Positions 19,795 to 28,974 of a stretch of DNA of 64,000 nucleotides are shown piece after piece. Position numbers and translations under genes: made by a program. Origin of the DNA: Atriophallophorus winterbourni (Eukaryota; Platyhelminthes; Trematoda; Plagiorchiida; Microphallidae); the NCBI GenBank assembly GCA_013407085.1, contig JACCGJ010003132.1:1-64000 (forward strand), given 5' to 3'. Each line of letters opens with the position of its first letter. Position 1 is the first letter of the stretch. Below the pieces are notes generated by a model, which saw only the letters and a program-made list of their open reading frames with translations, was not told the DNA's origin and searched no databases.

Positions 19795-21461
19795 CCTATA
19801 TTCGTCGCATGGAAGCTGAACTGAACGTCGATGGAAAGGCAAGGGTACTGCTGGACGAAACAGACAGTATGACGCATTTCGTGTTCTGTACAAAGGAGAT
19901 GCTAAGTTTGCTTAATCGTTTTTCCGATTTTATTCTCATCGATGGTACCTTCCGTACCAATCGTGAGAAATATTTCCTTTATCAATTGATGATCGTGGAT
20001 GGCTGCCGGAAGAGTCTTCCTGTAGCAATAGGTTTTCTGTGGCGGGAGACAGCAGAGGATATCCGGACGTTCCTACTTACCTTTGTTGAATTCGTCGGTG
20101 ATAGGGACGCCGTTCGTATTATTATGTCCGATGGAGCCCCTGCGATAGCGAATGCAGTTGAAGACGTTTTTCCCAACGCTTCACATTTGCTTTGCCGAGT
20201 GCACATTATTCGGAATGTCACTCGTCGTAACCACCAGAGGGAAGCTCTTAAATGGGTGTACGTAGCAATTAGTACCAGGAGTTTATGGCGATACGCCTTT
20301 GCGTTAATCAATGTGCAAAGAGCGGATCCCGTGTTCTTTTCATACTTCAAAGGGCAATACTGTGGCAGCTCCCGTAAGTGGGCAAATGCTCGCCGTCCTA
20401 AGGTATCTACTTACGGTATTAGGGACACGAACATGGTAGAGGCGATGCACAAATGTTTAAAAATGAATCGCCTTAGTGGTAGGATCGCTATATGGGAGGC
20501 CATTCGGATATCCCAAATCGGAGTTGGGTATCTTATCTGGCACCGACAACGCGAAATTTATTCGAATAGCATGAGGCGGGTTCGCGTCCCCAACCACTCG
20601 GAATTAGATTCCCTGTGCGATCTTCTTATGCCATACGCCGTAGATCTCATATCCGCAAACGTAACTGCTTCAACAGTTACTATAGTAGGCTCAACGGAAA
20701 TTATGGTTCTTGTTAGGGACTCGCGGGTTTGGGAGGTGTGCTGCTCAAACTGGAAGTGCACATGTACATTTTTCGTTGATCAATGTTTGCCATGTAGGCA
20801 CGTGCTTGCTGCGGCAATATTGAAAAACTTTGATGTGTCGTCACTCCCGCTTTCCAAGCGCTGGTTAAGGAGTACTAATGACGTAATGCCAGTAGAATTT
20901 TCTTCTGCGGACGTTCTTAGGCGAACTAATCGCGTGTTCTCATCGGGTCAATCTTACGCAGAAGATTTAATAAATCGTTTGCGCCGCAAAGTAGAGCCAC
21001 CATACTTCAATCTGTTCCTGCGTTGTTTCAATAACTTCTTAAATACGACTGGTCCTTGTCCAATGCCTCCGTTCAATTTAACATTAGACCTTGACAATAT
21101 GCCACTCGCGTCCCTACGTTATGACACTCTTCCAGTGGAAATATTATTGAATATAGAGCCCAGTGACGTCAACCGTCAGATATCGTCTCCGGTAGCCAGT
21201 TACGACGAAGAAGCAACGATTCCCGCTGTGGAAGGCAACGTTGTTCGGGTATTAGGCGTTCACGATGGCCGGATCAACGATCGTGGACGGGCAGCTTCTT
21301 CTCACAACCTAATCCCATCCACCTCTCGACTACCTCCAGTAGATCTGGATGAGTTCATAGGCCACGATCAAGTATGTGGTCAGTGTGGTTCTGATGAACC
21401 TCTGATTCATCTTCCGTTCCAATTTTTGTTACGCGAATACGTATTTGTCTCTCATAACTGA
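19795..21461 (+). CDS. MULE transposase, exon 2: DDE catalytic core and SWIM finger
   Basis: Continues the transposase to the stop at 21461. In full-protein numbering the catalytic acidic triad is D226 (FILIDGTFRTN), D289 (IIMSDGAPA) and E392 (TNMVEAMHK), the spacing and context expected for MULE transposases. The CHIR-like CRVH motif between D289 and E392 is also present. A SWIM zinc finger C-x-C...C-x-H lies at 498-512 (CTC...CRH). The C-terminal 150 residues are unlike known domains and end with CGQCGSDEP. Terminal inverted repeats were not found by eye. The stop is only 24 bp before the next element's ORF1. Confidence 0.9.
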
Positions 21462-21485
21462 ATACAATTACAATATTTCTGCATA

Positions 21486-22943
21486 ATGGGCCGCATTGAT
21501 GCGATAATTAGACGAAACAAATGTGCAAAATGTAGCCAGGATGTTAATAATGACGATCCTGCCATCCAGTGTGATCGCTGTGATGCTTGGCAGCACCTGC
21601 GATGCACGAAACTCTCGAAGTCGTTTTACGATTCTTTGAAACATCAAACAAATGAAGAGATATTCTTCTTCTGCGTTGCTTGTAGAGCCCGGCATCGAAG
21701 GGACAAACTTGCCGATAAACTCAGTAGACAAACATCTACATCTTTTGTTCTCAACGAATCATCGAACGTGAAACGAGCTGAGGATCCCCCTAGGAAAACT
21801 ACTTACGCGGAAGTAACAGCTAACGCTTCCATATCATCACTTCCGGACCCATATGGTGCTATTGTCACCAGACTACTACGCCTCGAGTCTCTACTGGAAA
21901 CGGACTCCCCACCTGCTTGCACAAGTCCTAAGGATGATCTGGTATTGTCAAGTGTGACTCGATCAACAAAATCACACACTACTTCACAGGTAAAGCCAAA
22001 ACCAAACAATGCTGGGAAACTGCCCAATCACAAGAACACGCGATCCCTGACCATTGTATGCACAAATATGCCGGAAAGTGTATCTCCATGCTTTCAAGCA
22101 CGCAGGCAAGATGATGTGCAACAATGGCGAGCTATCTGTGAAAAACTGAAACTTGATGTAGACCCGGTTTCTTTAGTACGTCTTTCCAGACACCCAAACT
22201 CGCCTCACGCGGATGCCCCACGTCTACTCAGAATCACCCTTGACTTCCCGGAGAAGGTTAAAGAGGTGTTGCTCTCGGCCCACCTTCTCCGAAATACAAA
22301 TTTGACTATTCGTATTTTTCCAGACGTTCCTTGGCCTCAGAGGCAGATGCAAAAGCAAGAAGGCTACGATTGGAAATCGGCAAACGATAAACGCAGCATT
22401 TTTGTCCACGGTGTGCCTGAACTTAAAGATGATGACTTAGCTAGGAATATTCTACACGACTGTTCTCAGTGGCGCTACATCCAAGAACTCAGCAAAATTC
22501 ACGGAACTTTGACGACTGCCGTGAAACGCCTTCCCACGTCCTCCAGCTACAAGGGTAATGCCCCTCGTATTCTAAAAATTACCTTCCAATCCGAAGATAT
22601 GGTTAATACTGCCTTGCGCTTGTGGTATGATAACAAACGCTTTGCACCTACAGAAGTCCGTCTTCGCTCCGCAGTTGACAAACCAAGACCTCGTCCGCAA
22701 CCATCAGTCATACCCAGCACAAATCAGTCTGCTGACGAACTTCACACGACCGCTTCAAAAACTCCCCGCAGCCGGTTTCAGTGTGATCGGCGGAGTAACT
22801 GCACACCCTATCACCACACTGCATACTCTACAATCACGCAGCCTTTCATGCTGTTACACAAATGCTGCTGGCTTCCTGAACAAACTCCCGGAACTCCGTT
22901 ACCGCCATTCCCTGTGCTCATGGGACCTAATAGCCGTTACTGA
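21486..22943 (+). CDS. CR1-type retrotransposon ORF1 with PHD finger
   Basis: 485-codon intact frame. Residues 13-62 form a PHD-type C4HC3 zinc finger (KCAKC, QCDRC, HLRC, FCVAC). A Ser/Thr-rich linker follows. After it come two RRM-like regions (RLLRITLDFPEKVKEVL near 245-265; RSIFVHGVP and RILKITFQSEDMV near 300-365). PHD-bearing ORF1 proteins are known in CR1/L2-clade elements and are thought to bind the element RNA and target chromatin. ORF2 begins in another frame overlapping the end of ORF1. Confidence 0.8.
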   Translation: MGRIDAIIRRNKCAKCSQDVNNDDPAIQCDRCDAWQHLRCTKLSKSFYDSLKHQTNEEIFFFCVACRARHRRDKLADKLSRQTSTSFVLNESSNVKRAEDPPRKTTYAEVTANASISSLPDPYGAIVTRLLRLESLLETDSPPACTSPKDDLVLSSVTRSTKSHTTSQVKPKPNNAGKLPNHKNTRSLTIVCTNMPESVSPCFQARRQDDVQQWRAICEKLKLDVDPVSLVRLSRHPNSPHADAPRLLRITLDFPEKVKEVLLSAHLLRNTNLTIRIFPDVPWPQRQMQKQEGYDWKSANDKRSIFVHGVPELKDDDLARNILHDCSQWRYIQELSKIHGTLTTAVKRLPTSSSYKGNAPRILKITFQSEDMVNTALRLWYDNKRFAPTEVRLRSAVDKPRPRPQPSVIPSTNQSADELHTTASKTPRSRFQCDRRSNCTPYHHTAYSTITQPFMLLHKCCWLPEQTPGTPLPPFPVLMGPNSRY

Positions 22944-24893
22944 GACGTGGTTATCAAGCGCAGTTCATGATGCGGAACTCACCCTTCCAAACATGTCCTT
23001 ACTTCGCTGCGACCGTACAACCAGAGGAGGTGGAGTGCTGTTCTATCATCACAAATCGCTTCGCTGCGAACAGTTATCTGACCCTGCGTTGGTTGACTCT
23101 GATGTTCTTTGGTGCCAAATCCCACTCAAGCAAGACAGTCTTCTCCTGATTGCAGTTGTTTATAGATCTCCCAGTAATACCCCACTGCTCGATTCCTCCA
23201 TTTTGTCATCACTTCGACATGCTTTAAATAAACGATTCTCCCACATACTGATAATGGGCGACTTTAACTGTCCCAGCCTTTATGGCGAACATGCCTCCCA
23301 CCCATTCGCCACCGCGTTGTCCGAAATATTGGCAACCTATCCATTATACAATCATGTTCACAAAGCTACTCGGTTTCGGGGCACAAATACACCATCCCTT
23401 CTGGACCTCATCATCACCAACGAAGAGTTAATGATTGAACAACTTTCGTCTAACCCTCCCTTGGGCAACAGCGATCATGTTGTCTTGACATTCCCCTTTG
23501 TCTCTTTCATGGATTACTTCAACGAACCCTGTCCTAAGAGCCGCTGGATTACTGATCTAGGCTTGTTCCACCAACTCGTCGTAGCCAATTCATGGGATTT
23601 CTTAATGATTGACCAGATCGATTTGGCATGGACCACGTTTTTAACTCAGTGGCACGCGCTGCTACGTCTTGCGAGCCACGAAAAGCCCCTCCGTCGGAAG
23701 AACCCCAGGTCATTCCTTCGCAGCCGAACACGCAAAGCCATAGCACAGCGAAACACGGCGTGGTGGTGTTACCAGACAGGACGAAATAGAACTGACTGGG
23801 ACATTTATAAGTCATTGCGCAATCGTTGCACATCTCTCAGCCGCTAGGACAAATGCCAGTATGAAATGCACATCTGTAACAAGTTCTTGGATAACCCAAA
23901 AAGCTTGTTCCAATTTGTGAATCAAAGACGGGTAGTTAAAGTTGGAATTCCATCCCTAGTCAGCGCAAACGGTCTCACCTCAACAGCCTCGGAAGCTGCA
24001 AACCTGTTGTCTGAACACTACGCCCCAATTTTCAACCCTACTTATTTTACAAACTCCTCCCATTTTTCTTCTCCCTCACATGACGTACAGGAAATGCCGG
24101 AAATAATGTTTACCTCTGATGCGGTCCACAAGAAGATTTCATGTCTACGGCAATACTCTTCACCAGGACTCGACGGCATCCACCCTAGGATCCTGAAAGT
24201 AGTTGCATTTCACATATCTAATCTACTTGCCACGTATTTCCAACGTTGTATGGACTCCGCCACTGTCCCCCAAGCTTGGAAAGAAGGTGTTATCACGCCT
24301 ATCTTTAAAGGCGGTATCCGGTCGGAACCCGCAAATTATCGCCCCATTGTGCTGTTGTCAGTCATTTCTGAAGTCATGGGAGCATAATCCACGACCACCT
24401 TGTTTCACATCTGGAAAAAAATCGACTTTTAATCACACAACAACACGGCTTTCGCGCCAACCGTTCATGCACTTCCAACTTGCTTCTCGCACGGGATGCC
24501 TGGACGAAATCTGTGGACGAAGGCATTGGTGTCGATGCAGTATTTCTGGATTTCTCCAAGGCATTCGACCGCGTCGACCACGACATTCTTTTACTTAAAC
24601 TCGCTGCCTGCGGCGTTGGGTCATCCTTATTATCCTGGATGAAGTACTTTCTTCGCGACCGCTTCCTCTGTGTTCGTGTGCGTGACTGCTATTCTGCCCG
24701 CTTCCCAATCAAGTGCGGTCTGCCACAAGGCTCCGTTCTTGGTCCCCGACTCTTCATCATTTTCATCAATGATATTGGCCAAAACATTGAATCGCCGTTC
24801 CTCCTATTTGCGGACGATGTCAAAATCTGGCGCTCAGTCAAATCGCCAAGGGATTCAAACGTCCTACAAGATGACTTAGATCGTTTATGTGAT
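22810..24893 (+). pseudogene. CR1-type ORF2 (endonuclease + reverse transcriptase), broken
   Basis: The endonuclease is readable from SCCYTNAAGFLNKLPELR: TETWLSS near 22940, MGDFNCPS near 23260, NSDHVVL near 23470. One in-frame TAG (23845) interrupts the linker, and a frameshift near 24380 splits the RT. RT blocks are IFKGG near 24303, QQHGF, FLDFSKAFDRVDH, GLPQGSVLGPRLF and LFADDVKIW. Similarity stops at about 24893, just past the catalytic FADD box, where the leader of the Ty3/gypsy element begins, so the 3' third is missing. EN and RT motifs themselves are intact. Confidence 0.85.
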
Positions 24894-25082
24894 GATATTT
24901 TACCGTTCCTGTTTTCTATTACTAACTGTATTCCTATTTCGCACCTTAGTATTACCGTTCTATATTCCAGATTGCATACCTCGGTTTCTAGAAGATTGAA
25001 GCCTAGTTCTCGGGCCTTCGTCTTTTGATATTCTTACAATCGGATCTAACATTCATAATCATAACAATTTAATCTTCTAGAA

Positions 25083-26711
25083 ATGGATCGACTACTTCGT
25101 CCTGAACGCTTTGAAACCGCCCTAAATGCATCTGATGCTGCAGACTCGTGGGAACATTGGTTCTATACATTCACAAACTTTCTTGATGTTATAGACTCAC
25201 ATAAGCCAGACAAATTAAAGACACTCATCTATTTCCTTTCCCCGTCTGTGTATAAACTCGTGTTTCAATGCACTTCCTATGAATCAGCTATTTCTACTCT
25301 GCAGTCAACCTACGTACAATCGAAGAACGAAGTTTTTGCTCGACATCTACTAGCTACGTGTAAGCAAGATTCCAGCGAAAGCCTCGATCATTTTTTGCAG
25401 CGACTCCGCTCGCTCTCACGGGACTGTAACTTCAAATCTGTAACTGCTGTCGAGTATCAAGACGAAGCCGTACGTGATGCTTTCATTACGGGAATGTCTT
25501 CGAATTCTATCCGACAACGCTTGCTTGAAAATAAATTTCTAGACATCCAAACTGCTTTTGACCAAGCCAAGTCTCTAGACATGGCGCAGAAGCAATCACA
25601 TTCTTACACATCACCCATCCAGGAAATTCCTTGTAACACTGTGCAAACAGAAATGCATAGCCACCAAAACATACCGATAGATTCAGTCCCAAATAAAACG
25701 TTGGCCAGCATCAACCGGAAGCTCCAAGGCCTTTGCTACTTTTGTGGTTATGATAGACATCCTCGTCACAAGTGTCCTGCTCGTGATGCAGTCTGCAAGG
25801 CATGTGGAAAAATGGGACATTTTCGCTCGGTATGCCGTTCTTCCAAATCTGATAAACATGTTGCATCTGCATCACTATTTGTAGCATCCTCTGTCATCAC
25901 CGCTGCTGCTCCAGCTTGTCTTTCAAATGCAACCACTAAAGTCATTGTGAACGGTGTGAAGTTAGATGCATTGATCGATACTGGAAGTTCAGAAATTTTT
26001 GTATGCGAATCCATTGTTCAGAGGCATAAATTTCCTACATATCAGTCACACAGCGAAATCATTTTAGCTTCTACACAATTACGAAGCCATACCAAGGGAC
26101 ATTGTGTTGTTTCTTTGTCGCATAACGGAACAGTATATAACGATGTTAAGCTTTCCGTCCTCCCACACTTGTGCACTGATATCCTTCTCGGACATGACTT
26201 TTTAAAACATCACGAAAGCGTTCAACTCTCGTTCCAGGGCGATCGCCCTACCTTCTCTGTATGTGGTCTCACGACATCTAGTCTGCCCGCGCCTACGTTA
26301 TTTGCGCATTTATCGCCGGCATGCCAACCAATACGAATTAAATCACGGCGGTTTAGCCAAGCTGACGAATCGTTTATCAAATCTGAAGTAAACAGATTAG
26401 TTACTGACGGTATAATTGAACCATCCAAGTCTCCTTGGCGTGCCCAGGTGCTCGTAACCACAAATGAACGTCAAAAGAAGCGTATGGTGATTGATTACAG
26501 TCAAACCATCAATCGTTTCACTGAACTTGATGCGTACCCCCTGCCTCGTATAGACGCCATCATTGAAAAGATATGCCGCTATGAAGTATACAGTACACTT
26601 GATCTAGAAAGCGCGTATCATCAAATCCCTATCAGAGAAGACGAGAAAAATTCACTGCATTTGAGGCTTGTAATAATCTGTATCAATTTTGCAGAATACC
26701 ATTCGGTGTGA
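25083..26711 (+). pseudogene. Ty3/gypsy gag-protease-RT (first part)
   Basis: 542 codons from ATG 25083. Gag occupies roughly residues 1-215. Two CCHC zinc knuckles (C-x2-C-x4-H-x4-C) lie at 218-231 and 238-251. The aspartic protease has its active site LIDTGSS at 297-303 and the C-terminal ILLGHDFL. RT starts near 415 (VTDGIIEPSKSPWRA, then RMVIDYSQTIN, then YSTLDLESAYHQIPI). Near 26650 the frame is lost by a small deletion; the RT continues in the frame at 26708. Gag, protease and RT lie in one frame without a programmed shift between gag and pol. No flanking LTR was recognised; 24894-25082 may be leader or LTR remnant. Confidence 0.85.
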
Positions 26712-27255
26712 CTAATGGTGTAGCTTGCTTCCAGCGCGCTATCGATGAATTAATTCGCAAAGAAAATCTCGATGGAACATATGTTTATGTTGACAATATC
26801 ACGGTTTGTGAAAAAGATATAGCTGAGCAGAATCGCAACTTGGATAAATTCTTACACATTGCTAAACAGTACGGATTGACACTCAACAACAAGAAGTGCA
26901 TTTTTGCTGCGAATGAGATTTGTTTATTAGGATATAACGTTTTATTCGGGAAGATCAAACCTGATCCGGATCGCTTTAAACCATTAATTCTCCTTCCTCC
27001 GCCTACGGATCTGAAGTCACAGCAACGGGTAATTGGTATGTTTGCGTACTATTCTCAGTGGTTTTCGAAATTCCGATAAAGTTCACCCCCTCATCCACTA
27101 CACGGAGTTTCCGTTGTCTAAAGATCTCTTACGTAGCTATGAAGCTCTCAAGGCAGAATTAATGGAAGCTGCAGTAATGACCGTAGACCGAAACGTGCCT
27201 TTGGTGGTCGAAACTGATGCATCTGACTGCCGAGCGTGGGTGGCTACAATCCGTG
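26708..27255 (+). pseudogene. Ty3/gypsy RT (second part) and start of RNase H
   Basis: Continues the RT: RIPFGVTNGVACFQRAID, then the catalytic box reads YVDN (26786-26797) where the family has YVDD. One catalytic aspartate is thus replaced, which would inactivate polymerisation. The thumb (NNKKCIFAANEICLLGY) follows, and after a frame change near 27075 comes the RNase H start VVETDASD near 27207. Similarity ends near 27255; integrase is absent. It lies about 600 bp upstream of the prefoldin gene. Confidence 0.8.
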
Positions 27256-27840
27256 ACGTCAACGAAGCCGACTCATCTTCCAAGAGGAGAGGAGCCACTC
27301 GTGTGGACTAGGAACTGAACTTGGTTGTCAGACGCTGTTTGAGATGCACGACATACATGACCGTTTTGTGGGCACGTTTTACGAATGCATCATCGCCAAT
27401 TACCATACCGCGCTTTGTTCGCAGTCTGATGGAGGCTGAAAGAGAGCCTTATAGCCAGTCGATAACTTCGCACACTGAGATGAGGAAGCTTGCCGTAGCA
27501 AACCGATGTCAGTGGCCATAATGTATCTCTGATTCCTCACACCCAGTTATACAAACGAAGTATTATATATGCGACCACAATAATTTGTTTTTTCTCCGCC
27601 GTTCCTCTTTTTAATTGTTATATTTCTTTTTAACAAACGTTACCGCACATTGTTTCTATAGTTTTAACGTCGTGTGTACACTATTCTACTTTTCCCACAA
27701 TGTCAACGACAGTCGAAATATTATGTAACGTTTTTGTTCGCAATAAATGTTGATTATTCTTTAATTGAAATCGATATTCTAATCGCTTTTGCCTTATAAG
27801 TTTTTTAAGTTTGTTAAACGCTCTCATCTTTGTTTTCAAA
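27256..27840. other. unassigned sequence, includes the 5' flank of PFDN5
   Basis: No domain recognised. A pyrimidine-rich CTTTGTTTTCAAACAG ends at 27843, 31 bp before the prefoldin ATG; it could be a spliced-leader trans-splice acceptor. No clear TATA box. Confidence 0.35.
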
Positions 27841-27874
27841 CAGATTTACTTTGTTCTTTCTCCGAGCTCTACAA

Positions 27875-28159
27875 ATGGCACAAGAGACTGTTAGTATTCA
27901 TGATTTATCCATCCCACAACTGCAAGAGCTCGCTCGCCAATATGACCAAAAGATTCAATTTATCACGTCTTCCATTCAGCAACTCCGGTCGTTGCAAAGC
28001 CAATTCTCGGCATCAAAAGCTTGCCTGAAAGACTTCACTCCAGAAAATAATAATGCGGATATTTTAGTACCTTTAACCTCTACGCTCTGTGTCCCTGGAA
28101 ATTTGAGTGACACGGCGCACGTTATTGTTGACATCGGTACTGGCTATTTTTCCGAAATG
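27875..28159 (+). CDS. PFDN5: prefoldin subunit 5, exon 1
   Basis: Encodes the N-terminal 95 residues of an alpha-class prefoldin subunit. Prefoldin is a cytosolic hexamer (two alpha, four beta subunits) that hands nascent actin and tubulin to the chaperonin TRiC/CCT. The start MAQETVSIHDLSIPQLQEL lines up with the N-terminus of animal PFDN5. The first coiled-coil helix follows, then the beta-hairpin segment LVPLTSTLCVPG and the HVIVDIGTGY motif, both family signatures. The ATG at 27875 fits the family start. Donor ATG|GTGAGT ends the exon in phase 0. Confidence 0.93.
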
Positions 28160-28196
28160 GTGAGTCGGCCGACATCCCCTAATTACAATATTTCAG
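28160..28196 (+). other. 37-bp micro-intron in PFDN5
   Basis: GTGAGT donor and CAATATTTCAG acceptor, only 37 bp long, phase 0. Removal joins the two coding blocks exactly where the family continues. Introns of about 30-40 bp are well known from trematodes. Confidence 0.9.
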
Positions 28197-28373
28197 ACAA
28201 TAGATCAAGCAGACCAATATTTCACAAGGAGAATCGACTACATCACTAAACACATACAAGAAATCACGCCAGTTTTAGAGGAAAAGTCCCAGGTGCATCG
28301 ATCGATCAGTTCCGTTTTGGAACTAAAAGTTCAAGAATTTGTGCGATCCCAGGCAACAACTGCCAGTTCGTGA
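28197..28373 (+). CDS. PFDN5: prefoldin subunit 5, exon 2
   Basis: Encodes the C-terminal 58 residues and the stop at 28371-28373. The sequence (ADQYFTRRIDYITKHIQEI, then LEEKSQVHRSISSVLEL) forms the second coiled-coil helix that grips substrate in the prefoldin jellyfish. The full protein is 153 residues, against about 154 in human PFDN5, so the gene is complete. Confidence 0.92.
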   Translation, partial: TIDQADQYFTRRIDYITKHIQEITPVLEEKSQVHRSISSVLELKVQEFVRSQATTASS

Positions 28374-28397
28374 TTGATCTTATTTCTTTGTTGCATG

Positions 28398-28441
28398 AAT
28401 AAACTATGGTGTTTTAAGTCAAGCGTTTTGATTGCTAATAA
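28398..28441 (+). terminator. polyadenylation signals of PFDN5
   Basis: AATAAA at 28398-28403 and again at 28436-28441, 25 and 63 bp after the stop codon. Confidence 0.6.
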
Positions 28442-28449
28442 ACGTGGTT

Positions 28450-28974
28450 TTAAAAATGTGTTTGTCGTTTTCCTACAACTCTAACTAAGAGTATCATTAA
28501 AGTTTGCATTTAGTTTAACAAATTTCACTTAATGCCATATAGTTTGTTGCAAAAAACTTACTCTCGTATTGTAATTACCTTATCATTATGATAATTGATT
28601 ATCGACGCCAACTTTGCACGGTGAATGCAAAATAACAATTCTGGTGCATGGCAAAGTGTTGCACGCTCGTTAACGACGCGTCAGCTAATATGCTGTTAGG
28701 CTGCCCAAGAAAAGACAGATATGGGAATCACGATCTGGCAGTGAGACTAGATTATTTTCTGCATACAGCTCAATACCAATGGGAAATCCGTTCAGTACTG
28801 TTGTCTGCACAGAAGAGATTTGCGCGATCGCATAACACGGCGTTGCATGTTCAAAGCCGTAGGAGTTGTAACCTTTTGTACAGTGATTTCAAAATTAGCC
28901 ATTCGGTCATCATTCATCTTTCGTTTCCGCATTTCTCCCCTTATTAACTAGCTTTCTTCAGCATTAGTCACTTT
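28450..28974. other. no gene seen
   Basis: Downstream flank of PFDN5. The open frame 28648-28947 has no recognisable domain or splice context. Confidence 0.4.

Noticed and set aside
19372..20761. Minus-strand open frames within the MULE gene
   Set aside because: Shadows of the intact plus-strand transposase, with no motif of their own.
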